Positions 50,506 through 60,909 of a stretch of DNA of 64,000 nucleotides are shown piece after piece. The position numbers were made by a program, and so were the translations under genes. How positions within the stretch are numbered: the stretch's first letter is position 1; every line of letters begins with the position of its first letter. Source of the DNA: Bacteroidales bacterium (lineage in GTDB: Bacteria; Bacteroidota; Bacteroidia; Bacteroidales; VadinHA17); contig PLNT01000046.1 of NCBI GenBank assembly GCA_003141895.1, positions 1-64,000 of the forward strand, in the 5' to 3' direction. The notes below the pieces were generated by a model. It saw only the letters and a program-made list of their open reading frames with translations, did not search any database and was not told the DNA's origin.

Positions 50506-50551
50506 TAATTCTTACGCTTATTTATTTAACTTGTTTAAAAAATTGTGGCTG

Positions 50552-50559
50552 CAAAGATA
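50552..50559 (-). promoter_or_regulatory. Putative -7 box (TATCTTTG) for rpsP-rimM
   Basis: CAAAGATA on the plus strand, 46 bp upstream of the rpsP ATG. Confidence 0.5.
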
Positions 50560-50758
50560 TAATTTTTATTATAACTAATAGGAATCTTAAACCTAATTTT
50601 ATTGATTTCCTATCTTTAACCTACCCGGGAGATGTTCATCCGGCACATTTTTGTTCCGTTTAACGAAATGCATATTATGCATTACAGAAGTCCGTTTCCG
50701 GACTGACTTAATAATTTTAATGGTATCTTTTTGAAGCCCGACTTAATTCTATTTTGAG

Positions 50759-50766
50759 TATTTTTG
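50759..50766 (+). promoter_or_regulatory. Putative -7 box (TATTTTTG) for dnaE
   Basis: TAnnTTTG, 36 bp upstream of ATG. Confidence 0.45.
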
Positions 50767-50802
50767 TAAATTAATATAACAAGGTTTATCTAAGATTATT
50801 TT

Positions 50803-53800
50803 ATGGCAGGTTTTGCTCATTTACATGTTCATACTCAATACTCTATTCTGGATGGAGCATCCAACATTCCATTACTGATCGATAAGGTTAAAACCCTTGG
50901 CATGGAGGCCGTAGCAATAACCGATCATGGTAATATGTTCGGCGTAAAGGAATTTCATAATAGCGCGTCGAAGAAAGGTATTAAGCCAATTATAGGCTGT
51001 GAAATGTACGTTGCCAGAAGATCGATTGAGAATGTCTCCGGAAAAGAGGATCGGTCGGGAGATCATCTGATACTGCTTGCCAAAAATCTCATCGGATATA
51101 AAAATCTGATTAAGCTAGTTTCAATTGCCTGGATAAAAGGCTTTTATTATAAACCAAGAGTTGATAAACAACTTCTCTTAAAATACAAAGAAGGATTAAT
51201 AGCCTCTTCGGCCTGCCTGGGTGGAGAGATCCAGGATGAGATACTTAATGGGTCACTGGCAGGTGCTGAAGCTGCTTTGAAGAATTATCTTGAAATATTC
51301 GGTGAAGATTTCTACCTGGAGATTCAAAGACATGAGACTTATGACCCAGAGGCCGACAGAACTGCTTTTCCTCTGCAGCAGAAAATCGTAGAAGCTTTCA
51401 AAAAACTGGCAGTTAAGTATAATGTCCCTGTGATTGCCACTAACGACGTTCATTTTATTAATGCAGAAGATGCTGAAGCACACGACAGACTTATTTGTAT
51501 AAATACTGCGAAGGATATTGATGATCCCAACAGATTAAGATACTCAAAACAGGAGTACGTAAAGAGTGAGGAAGAAATGCGGGTCATTTTCAGCGATATT
51601 CCTGAAGCAATAGATAATGTAGCCGGACTGGTGTCAAAAATTGAGAAGTACAAACTCGATCACGATCCTATTATGCCGGAATTCGACTTGCCTGAAGGAC
51701 ATACAGACAAAGATGAATATCTAAGATTTCTGACCTATAAAGGTGCGTCTGACAGATGGGGAACTCTTATAAAGGAACAAACTGACAGGCTCGACTTTGA
51801 ATTGCAAATGATTGCCCAAATGGGATTTCCAGGGTATTTTCTTATTGTCCAGGATTTTCTCCGGGCTGCCAGGGAAATGGGTGTTTCTGTAGGTCCCGGA
51901 AGAGGATCTGCAGCGGGGTCAGCTGTTGCTTATTGTCTCAGAATCACAGATATTGACCCGATAAAATATGGTCTTCTGTTTGAACGTTTTCTGAATCTCG
52001 ACCGTATTTCCATGCCTGATATTGATATCGACTTTGATGAAGACGGGCGGGAAGCTGTTTTGAAATATGTTGTTAATAAATACGGGCATGATAAAGTAGC
52101 CCATATTATTACCTTCGGATCGATGGCAGCTAAAATGGCTATCCGCGACGTGGCAAGGGTCCAAAAATTACCCCTGCCCGATGCTGACCGTCTGGCAAAA
52201 TTAATTCCCGAAAGGCCCGGCATAACACTTAAGGCAGCATATGCTGAAGTTCCCGAACTGGCACGTGAAAGGGAATCATCAAATAAACTTATTGCGCAGA
52301 CTCTGAAATATGCAGAGGTTCTTGAAGGTTCAGTCAGACAAACAGGTGTACATGCCTGTGGTATAATTATCGGAAAAGATTCTCTTGATAATTATATCCC
52401 ATTATGTACTGCAAAAGATACTGATCTTTATGCCACACAGTACGATGGTAGTCATGTCGAGTCAGTGGGGCTTCTTAAAATGGATTTTCTTGGATTAAAG
52501 ACACTCTCCATCATTAAGGATGCAATTGACAACATAAAAAAATCAAAAGGAATAGTTATTGACGTCGATACTATGCCTCTTGATGACAAAAAAACTTTTG
52601 AACTATTCAGTAATGGCGAAACAACCGGGATATTCCAGTTTGAATCCACAGGGATGAAGCGCTACCTGAGAGATCTTGAGCCAAACCGGCTTGAAGATCT
52701 GATTGCCATGAATGCTCTCTACCGTCCCGGACCGATGGAGTATATTCCAAAATTCATCCGGCGTAAGCATGGCATGGAAAAGATTGATTATCCTATTCCT
52801 GTTATGGAAAAATATCTTGATGATACATATGGTATCACAGTATACCAGGAGCAGGTGATGTTACTATCTCAGGAACTTGCAGGCTTTACAAAGGGCGAGG
52901 CTGATTCGCTCAGAAAAGCCATGGGAAAAAAGAAGCGTTCAATTATGGACGAGATGAAGCTGAAGTTTCAGGAGGGTTGTTCTAAGAAAGGATATGATGT
53001 AGAAATTGTAAATAAGATCTGGTCCGACTGGGAAGCATTTGCCCAGTATGCCTTCAATAAATCACATTCAACCTGCTATGCCCTTGTAGCCTTTCAGACA
53101 GGGTATCTTAAAGCAAATTATCCCGCTGAGTATATGGCTGCAGTTCTCAGCCGTAATATCAGTGACATAAAAAAGATTACAACCTTCATGGATGAGACCC
53201 GACGCATGGGTATGGAAGTACTCGGACCTGATGTGAATGAGAGTAATGTTAAATTTACTGTAAATAAAGACGGGAACATCAGATTCGGTCTTGGTGCAAT
53301 AAAGGGAGTCGGTGAAAGTGCAGTTTTACAGCTAATTGAGGAAAGAGAAAAGAATGGACTTTATAAAGATATTTATGATCTTGTTGAAAGAGTGAACCTT
53401 AATTCACTTAATAAAAAGAACCTTGAAGCGATGGCTGTAGCAGGCGCTTTTGATTGTTTCACGAAAATAACCAGGGCTCAGTATTTTTCACTTGATACAA
53501 AAGGGTCAAGCTTTATAGAAAGTCTAATCCGGTTTGGCAATAATTCAAAATTGGTAAAGAGTTCCAGCCAGCAATCACTTTTCGGAGAGACTGGCGGATT
53601 TGACATGATAAAGCCGGAACCCGCCCCTTGTCCGGATTGGCCGAAACTTGAGAAGCTTAACAGGGAAAAAGAAGTGATTGGGATCTACCTGTCATCTCAT
53701 CCTCTCGATGACTTTAAACTGGAGATCAGTACCTTTACCACTGCGACTCTTGCAGATCTGCAAAATCTCCGTGAATATCTCGAGCGCGATGTAACTGTAG

Positions 53801-54288
53801 CGGGTATGGTGATTGACATAAAAACCGGTATAGGGAAAAATGGCAAACCCTATGGCTCCTTTACATTGCAGGACTATTCAGATTCCTTCAGGTTTATGCT
53901 GTTTGATAAAGACTACATTGACAATAGTAAATTCTTCATTGTAGGATACTATCTCATGGTAAAAGGAAGGGTTCAGAAAAGGAGATATAAAGAAGATGAA
54001 ATTGAATTCAAAATTAAGACTATTAATCTTCTGTCGAGTGTCAAGGATGAACTTATTAAAACAGTTACCCTGAAAATTGATCCCGAAAATATTGATCACG
54101 AAATGATCAATGATTTGAAATCCCTTATTAACGAAAATAAAGGCGAAACTGAACTCAAATTCCTTTTCATTGATTCGGATGATAAGATATCATTACCGAT
54201 GTTTTCACGTACTTTCAGGATAAGACTGAATAACGAACTTCTGACATACATTGAGGATCATCCGGGAATAGAATTCAAAGTAAATTAG
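50803..54288 (+). CDS. dnaE: DNA polymerase III alpha subunit
   Basis: PHP domain FAHLHVHTQYSILDGA; GRGSAAGSAVAYCL; MPDIDIDFDEDGRE; YNRSH-type AFNKSHSTCYALVAFQTGYLKANYPAEYMAA; OB-fold. Confidence 0.98.
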   Translation: MAGFAHLHVHTQYSILDGASNIPLLIDKVKTLGMEAVAITDHGNMFGVKEFHNSASKKGIKPIIGCEMYVARRSIENVSGKEDRSGDHLILLAKNLIGYKNLIKLVSIAWIKGFYYKPRVDKQLLLKYKEGLIASSACLGGEIQDEILNGSLAGAEAALKNYLEIFGEDFYLEIQRHETYDPEADRTAFPLQQKIVEAFKKLAVKYNVPVIATNDVHFINAEDAEAHDRLICINTAKDIDDPNRLRYSKQEYVKSEEEMRVIFSDIPEAIDNVAGLVSKIEKYKLDHDPIMPEFDLPEGHTDKDEYLRFLTYKGASDRWGTLIKEQTDRLDFELQMIAQMGFPGYFLIVQDFLRAAREMGVSVGPGRGSAAGSAVAYCLRITDIDPIKYGLLFERFLNLDRISMPDIDIDFDEDGREAVLKYVVNKYGHDKVAHIITFGSMAAKMAIRDVARVQKLPLPDADRLAKLIPERPGITLKAAYAEVPELARERESSNKLIAQTLKYAEVLEGSVRQTGVHACGIIIGKDSLDNYIPLCTAKDTDLYATQYDGSHVESVGLLKMDFLGLKTLSIIKDAIDNIKKSKGIVIDVDTMPLDDKKTFELFSNGETTGIFQFESTGMKRYLRDLEPNRLEDLIAMNALYRPGPMEYIPKFIRRKHGMEKIDYPIPVMEKYLDDTYGITVYQEQVMLLSQELAGFTKGEADSLRKAMGKKKRSIMDEMKLKFQEGCSKKGYDVEIVNKIWSDWEAFAQYAFNKSHSTCYALVAFQTGYLKANYPAEYMAAVLSRNISDIKKITTFMDETRRMGMEVLGPDVNESNVKFTVNKDGNIRFGLGAIKGVGESAVLQLIEEREKNGLYKDIYDLVERVNLNSLNKKNLEAMAVAGAFDCFTKITRAQYFSLDTKGSSFIESLIRFGNNSKLVKSSSQQSLFGETGGFDMIKPEPAPCPDWPKLEKLNREKEVIGIYLSSHPLDDFKLEISTFTTATLADLQNLREYLERDVTVAGMVIDIKTGIGKNGKPYGSFTLQDYSDSFRFMLFDKDYIDNSKFFIVGYYLMVKGRVQKRRYKEDEIEFKIKTINLLSSVKDELIKTVTLKIDPENIDHEMINDLKSLINENKGETELKFLFIDSDDKISLPMFSRTFRIRLNNELLTYIEDHPGIEFKVN

Positions 54289-54299
54289 AGAGAAATCGC

Positions 54300-54307
54300 T
54301 ATCTTTG
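54300..54307 (+). promoter_or_regulatory. Putative -7 box (TATCTTTG) for trxA
   Basis: TAnnTTTG between dnaE stop and trxA start. Confidence 0.5.
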
Positions 54308-54347
54308 CAGAACGATAATAATATGAAAATTCAAAACATAAATTAAT

Positions 54348-54665
54348 ATGTCAACAGAGGTTAATGATAAAAATTTCGATGAACTTGTAATAAAATCTGA
54401 CAAACCGGTTCTGGTTGATTTTTGGGCAGAATGGTGCGGACCTTGCAGAATGGTTGCCCCGATAATGGAAGAGATTTCACATGAATACGATGGAAAAGTT
54501 CTGGTGGTGAAATGTGATGTAGACAGCAGTCCTGAGGTTGCTGCAAAATACAGCATCAGAAATATTCCTACTGTACTTTATTTTAAAGGCGGGAAGGTAG
54601 CTGACAAACAAGTTGGTGCTGTTCCAAAGAATAACTTTGTGGCAAAGCTTAATGCTCTTATCTAA
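54348..54665 (+). CDS. trxA: Thioredoxin
   Basis: VDFWAEWCGPCRMVAPIMEEI active site, IRNIPTVLYFKGG. Confidence 0.97.
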   Translation: MSTEVNDKNFDELVIKSDKPVLVDFWAEWCGPCRMVAPIMEEISHEYDGKVLVVKCDVDSSPEVAAKYSIRNIPTVLYFKGGKVADKQVGAVPKNNFVAKLNALI

Positions 54666-54686
54666 GAAACTAATTTTATATAATAC

Positions 54687-54718
54687 AGGCCGTTCGGGTA
54701 ATCTGTAACGGCCTTTTT
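54687..54718 (+). terminator. Rho-independent terminator downstream of trxA
   Basis: aggccgtt-(12 nt)-aacggcct followed by ttttt. Confidence 0.85.
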
Positions 54719-54729
54719 AATAATCTTTT

Positions 54730-55305
54730 ATGACTATATGCGTTTTTGCCTCATCGAGCAGCCGGATTGACAATAAATATGCTGCTGAAGCTACTTTGCT
54801 TGGAACGCTTCTGGCCAGAGCTAAGATGGATGTGATATACGGAGGAGGAGGTATTGGATTGATGGGCTGTCTGGCTGATGCGGTTATCTCGAATGGAGGA
54901 AAGATAACAGGTGTAATTCCGTCTTTTATGATAGATGAAGGCTGGGATCATGCATCAGTCAGCGATATGATAGTTACCACTGACATGGGTGAAAGAAAAA
55001 AGACAATGTTTTCCAGAGCAGATGCTGTTGTTGCATTACCCGGCGGAGTCGGCACACTTGAAGAACTAACAGAAGCGATGACTCTTAAGCAACTGGGAAT
55101 CTATCAGGGCCAGATCATAATTCTTAATACCCTCAACTTTTACAATTCATTAATTGAGTTTCTCGAACATATGATAGCCGGACATTTCATAAGAAATGAG
55201 CACAAAGGAATATGGGAAATTGCATCTTCACCCGAAGAAGTTATTACCCTTCTTTTGAATAAAGAAAACTGGCACGACGATCCAAGAAGTATTGCAAGAA
55301 TCTAA
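54730..55305 (+). CDS. LOG-family (TIGR00730) nucleotide 5'-monophosphate phosphoribohydrolase-like protein
   Basis: VIYGGGGIGLMGCLADA, MGERKKTMFSRADAVVALPGGVGTLEELTEAMTLKQLG. Confidence 0.95.
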   Translation: MTICVFASSSSRIDNKYAAEATLLGTLLARAKMDVIYGGGGIGLMGCLADAVISNGGKITGVIPSFMIDEGWDHASVSDMIVTTDMGERKKTMFSRADAVVALPGGVGTLEELTEAMTLKQLGIYQGQIIILNTLNFYNSLIEFLEHMIAGHFIRNEHKGIWEIASSPEEVITLLLNKENWHDDPRSIARI

Positions 55306-58300
55306 CTCTCAGGAATTTTTGTTCCTATAAACATAATATCGTCTACCTGGTTGAGATCACCTTTCCATGTTAAGATCTCTTGTTCCAGCCTGTCTTTTTG
55401 CAAACATATAGGTAGACTCCAAATTTCGGAAAGCAGCTTTTTAACGTTCCCCGATTTATATTTTTTTACTTCAGGCGACCCAAACTGATCAGCATATCCG
55501 TCAGAACACATGTATAGCATATCCCCGGGCTGAATATCGACAAACTGATTGGTAAAATTCTTCTTCTCGTCCATAGTTGTCATCCCTATCGGAAATCTGT
55601 CTCCCTTATAAGTGAAAACTTCACCTTTTCTGACTATATAAATAGGGTTATAAGCTCCAGCGAATTCAAGTGTAAAGTTCTTTTTATTGAAGGCAACAAG
55701 AGCAAGATCCATCCCATCATTTATTGCCCTTTCATGACGCTGCAAGAGAGATTTCATAACTTCAATGTTAAGCTGGTCAACAATTGCTGAAGGACGGGTT
55801 AATCCGTATTCTCTTACAACCTTATTGAGAGAATTATGGCCAATGATTGACATAAAAGCTCCTGGTACGCCGTGCCCGGTACAGTCAACAGCGGCGATGA
55901 ATTGCCAGTCACCATTATCATACATCCAGTAAAAGTCCCCGCTCACTATATCCTTAGGCATGAACAGAACAAAGGTCTCTTTAAATGTATCTTCTTTAGG
56001 CAGCATTGCTCTCTGTATACGCTCTGCATATCTGATACTTGCAGTAATATCTTTGTTTTTCTCCTCGATTTCCATACTTTTCTGCACTACTTCTGCAGTT
56101 CTCTCTTTCACCTTCTCCTCGAGAATAAGTTTTTCTTTCACAAGATTCTTTTCCCTGATTTTTATATATGTAACAATTCCAACAACAATTAAAACGATTG
56201 AAAGTACAATAAACCACCATGTTTGGTAAAAAGGCGGCTTAATCACAAAATGAAAAGAGACAGGTTTATTATTCCAGATACCCTGGCTGTTACTGGCAAT
56301 GACATTAAATGTATACTTACCCGGAGTCAAAGCTGAATAGATAGCTCTTGTCTGATCAGTCACAGGCAGCCAGTCCTTATCAGCTCCATCAAGTTTCACT
56401 TTATATTTTACAACATCAGGGTTTGTAAGACAGATGCTATAATAATCAAACAGAAGTGCTTTCTGGTTGTACTTCAACTTTAGTCCCTGCCCCATTGCGT
56501 GAGGCTTATAGTTTACCTGCAGACTCAAAAGATGAGTCAGCGGTTCAAGGCTATGGGTTGCCAGTTCAGATGGATTCAGGTGGGTTGCACCGTTCGCAGT
56601 ACCAAACCAAAAATCACCTTTTGGTCCTTTGAAAACTGCATTCGCTTTAGTCTCAATTCCGATAAATCCGTTTCTTTCGGTATAAGAGAATATCCTTTTA
56701 GTCTCAGGGAAATACCTGTTCAGACCATTATTTGTACCAATATAAATACTGCCATCGTCTCCGGTTGAAAGAAGATTGATATTATTAGACAACAAACCAT
56801 CCTTCTGATTTATGGTCATTACAATTGAATCGTTCCTGAATGCTTTCAATCCCTCACTGGTACCAATCCACAGGGTTCCTTTCTTATCCATAACAAAAGT
56901 TTTTGTTAAAATCCCGTATAAAGCCGGAACCCTCTTGAAATCCTTTGTGACGGAATTAAACTTTATAACTCCCGGCAGCTTTCCTCCTATTTTCTCAATT
57001 CCAATCCACATATTACCTTCCGGATCGCAATAAAGGGCAGATATTTCCGCGATTATTACGTTGTCCATGGAGTTATACCTCTTGAAATTTTGCTCATCGA
57101 TAGTCCCTACTGATACTCCTTCAACAGTGCCTATCCATAAATTATTATTTTTATCTATCTCAAGGGCTTTAACCTGCCCGCCCTTATAAAGCGTAGAGTT
57201 AATTAATGGTTGAGATTCGAACCTGGAGCCTTTAATATTATACATGATCACACCGCCTTCATTTGAGCCTACCCATATATTCCCATTTTTATCTGCCCTC
57301 AGAAATCTTACATCTTCAGAAATCTCATTACTCATCTTATTATAAAAAAGAGTTTTCTTTTCTCCCCCCGGGTAATATCTTGAAATGCCGGCATTTGTTC
57401 CGAACCATACTCCACCAGTTAGATCCTCACAGATTGCGTTAACATTCGGATTAACCAGTATATCTTTTTCATTGATCGTATTAAACGCATCTCCTTTATA
57501 AATTGTGAGTCCATTGTCGCGATCAGCAATCAGAATATTGCCTTCCACGTCCTCAATAATCTTGTATATATTAGTTGGAATAAGGCCGTCTCCTGAATTA
57601 AAAATCCTGAATTTATCTCCGTCAAATAATGCGATTCCCCCACCCCAGGTTCCGATCCAAACGCGGCCCCGTCTGTCTTCAGTTATGCAACTTACCGCAT
57701 TACTGGCAACACCCATCTTTATCAGATCATAATATTCCATCCGGCTTTCGGACATTATATACTTGTAGACTCCTCCATTATAGGTGCCGAACCAAAAATT
57801 CCGATGGCTATCCTCAAATAAACAGATAGTGCTGAAGTAATTAGTCATATGAGGCATGCGGAAGCCTTCAAATTTCTTATCATCATTATTGTACTTTTTC
57901 ACACCCACAGCGGTAACACATACTAATGATCCATCTTTGATTTTGGTTGCGTCAAAAACCTGGTCACTGATCCCTTCCTTCCCCTTGAATATTTTAACTT
58001 TCATATGGTGGATATCCTTTACAGGAAAGTCTGTTTGAATAGCCCCGTCATAAGATGAGGTAAACCATAATTTATCTTTAACCTGGACAATACCGGTAAT
58101 GTCACCGGTAAGTTTTAACGAATCGAAAGCCACCTGTTCAAATTTCTGTCCGTCATAACGTGAAATACCACCATTCAGATGTCCAAACCAGATATATCCA
58201 AGTGAATCTTCGGTTATACGTTTAACGCCTCCGCTGGCCAGATTATCCGCTGAAGTAAAGTTTTCAAACTTTTTGCCGTCGAAACGTGAAAGTCCGTTTC

Positions 58301-58493
58301 CTGTTCCAAGCCAGATATAATCTTTTGAATCCTGAAGAAGAGTGTTTACTTTCTGCTCACTCAGACCCTGTTTTACGCTGTAATTATCAAAGAAATATTT
58401 CTGCGTTTGTCCTGACAGAGTTGTAACTGGTAGAAAAAGCATAAGCCAGACAAATAGTCTTGTCTGGCTTCTAAAGTAATTTATGTAATACAT
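55302..58493 (-). CDS. Two-component-regulator-propeller / Y_Y_Y / SpoIIE (PP2C) phosphatase sensor (second copy)
   Basis: About 14 propeller repeats (QDSKDYIWLGTGNGLSRFDG); Y_Y_Y (YSALTPGKYTFNVIASNSQGIWN); TM; coiled coil; AVDCTGHGVPGAFMSI, YMCSDGYADQFGS. Confidence 0.92.
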   Translation of the reverse strand: MYYINYFRSQTRLFVWLMLFLPVTTLSGQTQKYFFDNYSVKQGLSEQKVNTLLQDSKDYIWLGTGNGLSRFDGKKFENFTSADNLASGGVKRITEDSLGYIWFGHLNGGISRYDGQKFEQVAFDSLKLTGDITGIVQVKDKLWFTSSYDGAIQTDFPVKDIHHMKVKIFKGKEGISDQVFDATKIKDGSLVCVTAVGVKKYNNDDKKFEGFRMPHMTNYFSTICLFEDSHRNFWFGTYNGGVYKYIMSESRMEYYDLIKMGVASNAVSCITEDRRGRVWIGTWGGGIALFDGDKFRIFNSGDGLIPTNIYKIIEDVEGNILIADRDNGLTIYKGDAFNTINEKDILVNPNVNAICEDLTGGVWFGTNAGISRYYPGGEKKTLFYNKMSNEISEDVRFLRADKNGNIWVGSNEGGVIMYNIKGSRFESQPLINSTLYKGGQVKALEIDKNNNLWIGTVEGVSVGTIDEQNFKRYNSMDNVIIAEISALYCDPEGNMWIGIEKIGGKLPGVIKFNSVTKDFKRVPALYGILTKTFVMDKKGTLWIGTSEGLKAFRNDSIVMTINQKDGLLSNNINLLSTGDDGSIYIGTNNGLNRYFPETKRIFSYTERNGFIGIETKANAVFKGPKGDFWFGTANGATHLNPSELATHSLEPLTHLLSLQVNYKPHAMGQGLKLKYNQKALLFDYYSICLTNPDVVKYKVKLDGADKDWLPVTDQTRAIYSALTPGKYTFNVIASNSQGIWNNKPVSFHFVIKPPFYQTWWFIVLSIVLIVVGIVTYIKIREKNLVKEKLILEEKVKERTAEVVQKSMEIEEKNKDITASIRYAERIQRAMLPKEDTFKETFVLFMPKDIVSGDFYWMYDNGDWQFIAAVDCTGHGVPGAFMSIIGHNSLNKVVREYGLTRPSAIVDQLNIEVMKSLLQRHERAINDGMDLALVAFNKKNFTLEFAGAYNPIYIVRKGEVFTYKGDRFPIGMTTMDEKKNFTNQFVDIQPGDMLYMCSDGYADQFGSPEVKKYKSGNVKKLLSEIWSLPICLQKDRLEQEILTWKGDLNQVDDIMFIGTKIPES

Positions 58494-58500
58494 ATAATTC

Positions 58501-60846
58501 CTATTTTGTAACGAAGAAGAATGTTCCGTTCATAACATCCAACCCTTGTATATTTCCGAATTTTGGCTTCTGGCCTTTGTCAGTTGCCACGGCAGCAGTA
58601 ACGTATTTAACCACAGTCTCGATAGGAATACATGCATTCTTGTTATTCAAAAGAGTACTGGCGAAGGTTGCTGTGAATTTTGAATTATCTGATGCTTCTT
58701 CATATCCTGCAGAAGAGAAAACCTGTGCTGATTTGGCACCGGCTACCAGAGTATTATCGCATGAAGGAGCACCATTAGCTGATCGCATAGCAGAATAAAA
58801 TCCAGGACCGGACTCGCAAGCGTCGGATACCACAAGTGTATGAACGATAACATCACTATAACCCTGCAATCCGGCTTTTAAAGAATTGATATTAAAATAA
58901 GTAAACTCATCATCACGTTTTGCATCGACTGGAATCCAGTAGCCAACATCATTGATAAACTTACCATGGCCGGCGTACCAAACCAGTAATGACTTAACCT
59001 GATTTTTCTTAACCTGATCACGAAGCTCAATATTGAAAAACCTTTCCATCTCAGCTTTCGTCATATCTTTCTTATGAATAATATTATGAATCTGATAATT
59101 AGCGAGAGCTCTCTGGATTGTGCTTATATCTTTGATAGGTCCGTCGAGACTTGCAAATGTTTCATAACTTGAGTTTTCTATAAGTACTGCCCAGGTTCTT
59201 CCCATAGGATTATTAGTTGCGATCTGGGCATTATCCCTGTTGATCACGAATTCTGTCTCCTGCCTGTTACCATAAATATCCTCAGCTACAACGGTAAACT
59301 TATTTAAATTTGAGATATCAAGTGTTGCTGAGAATGAGGGATTTAATTCATTGGGATTATAACTTGCTGTAAAATTTCCCACAGTAATTGATTTGATCAT
59401 ACTCTCATCCGAGATTTTACCCTGAATTGCAATATTTGGAGTAGGAGTATCAAGCAGAACCTGTCTGTCTTCAGATGTATAAGGAGCAACTATATTTATT
59501 ATAGGAGGATTGGTTTCGGTCCGTCTGAGTGCATAACTAAGAACTTTCTCATTATCATAATCATCTATGGCAGAAAATGTAATTTTATCCAGACCGGTTA
59601 CATTGACATTAGCAAGAAATTCATTCCCTCCATTTTTTTCTACCATTGTAATCGGCTCTTTATTAATGGTAAGTGATTTAATTTTGCTTTTGTCTTTAAC
59701 CATTCCTGTAATAAGAATAGCGGTTTTATCGCCTTTGATTTCTAAAGTATCTTTAGCCGGTACAGGGCTTATAAGAGATATCTCAGGAGGAACTGTCTCC
59801 CTGTTAAGCTCGTAAAGCCTTTTCTGTGAAGCCTGTAACATTTCCTGTGCTTTTTGATCATATTTTGCCAGCTGAGTAATTTTATTATAATCTTCCATTG
59901 CTTTATCATAATTCATGATCTCTTCATATGATTTAGCCCTGGCATAATAAGCATCCGGGTCTTCCATTTTAAGTCCAGCCTTTAAGTTGATACACTTTGT
60001 AAAATCGTTAATAGCGTTTACATGCTGGTTAAAATCCTGGTAGCATTTTGCCCGCGCAAAGTAGAAAATCGGATTGCCGGGGTCTATCATGATGGTTTTT
60101 GAAATATCATTGATAGCGTTCGGATAATCAAGGTTTTTCATATACACTTTTGCCCTTTGCAAATAAGCTGAAGTATTTCGGTCGTTGTTCTTGATGACCT
60201 CGTTGCACTGATTCATTGCTTCCATAGGATTTGAGGTGGTAAGTAGATCAGCCAGTTCAATCCGGGGCTCAGCCAGCTTCTTATCTTTTGAAATAGATTT
60301 CTCTAATTCCTTTTTAGCAAGTACCTCGTTTTCCAGCCTCCTGTAAATGATCCCACGCCAGTAATAGTCCATTGGTGTATCCTTTATTATAATCACAGTA
60401 TCAGAAGCCTGAAGAGCCTGTCCATACTTTTTCAGATTAATCAGACTGATCACCTTTTCAGGGTAAATCTTCGCATTGCGCCTGTCATTGGCAGATGCGT
60501 GGTTAAGGAGCTTCAAAGCTTCTTCATAATTACCCATCTTGTTGCAGATGGCACCTATACTTATCAAAGCATCAACATCTTTAGGTGCAAAGACCAGGGT
60601 TTTTTCAAAATCAGCTTTTGCTTCAGCATATTTTGCTTGCATTTCGTAGGCCTTTCCGCGTGCTGTATAATAGTCGGGATTTCTAGGTTCAAGGCCTATT
60701 GCACTTGTGAACTGAACGATAGCGTCATCAAACATTTGTTTTTCAACAAACTCTGTTCCTGCTTTGTAATACTTCTTGGCACTTTGCCCAAAAGAACATA
60801 CTGCCACCAGGAGAATGGTTGCCATTAAAAATGCTCGCTTCTTCAT
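58501..60846 (-). CDS. Secreted caspase-family (C14) protein with N-terminal TPR array (second copy)
   Basis: Signal peptide from ATG 60846 (MKKRAFLMATILLVAVCSFG); about 8 TPR units; His in LLVWYAGHGKF; Cys in TLVVSDACESGPG. Confidence 0.9.
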   Translation of the reverse strand: MKKRAFLMATILLVAVCSFGQSAKKYYKAGTEFVEKQMFDDAIVQFTSAIGLEPRNPDYYTARGKAYEMQAKYAEAKADFEKTLVFAPKDVDALISIGAICNKMGNYEEALKLLNHASANDRRNAKIYPEKVISLINLKKYGQALQASDTVIIIKDTPMDYYWRGIIYRRLENEVLAKKELEKSISKDKKLAEPRIELADLLTTSNPMEAMNQCNEVIKNNDRNTSAYLQRAKVYMKNLDYPNAINDISKTIMIDPGNPIFYFARAKCYQDFNQHVNAINDFTKCINLKAGLKMEDPDAYYARAKSYEEIMNYDKAMEDYNKITQLAKYDQKAQEMLQASQKRLYELNRETVPPEISLISPVPAKDTLEIKGDKTAILITGMVKDKSKIKSLTINKEPITMVEKNGGNEFLANVNVTGLDKITFSAIDDYDNEKVLSYALRRTETNPPIINIVAPYTSEDRQVLLDTPTPNIAIQGKISDESMIKSITVGNFTASYNPNELNPSFSATLDISNLNKFTVVAEDIYGNRQETEFVINRDNAQIATNNPMGRTWAVLIENSSYETFASLDGPIKDISTIQRALANYQIHNIIHKKDMTKAEMERFFNIELRDQVKKNQVKSLLVWYAGHGKFINDVGYWIPVDAKRDDEFTYFNINSLKAGLQGYSDVIVHTLVVSDACESGPGFYSAMRSANGAPSCDNTLVAGAKSAQVFSSAGYEEASDNSKFTATFASTLLNNKNACIPIETVVKYVTAAVATDKGQKPKFGNIQGLDVMNGTFFFVTK

Positions 60847-60882
60847 TTGTCTAAAACTTAGGTTAATTTCTCTTACAACTTT

Positions 60883-60890
60883 CAAAAATA
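60883..60890 (-). promoter_or_regulatory. Putative -7 box (TATTTTTG) for the TPR-caspase gene
   Basis: CAAAAATA on the plus strand; sits over the ORF-track start, which supports ATG 60846. Confidence 0.4.
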
Positions 60891-60909
60891 GAAAATTTTC
60901 TTCTAATAA

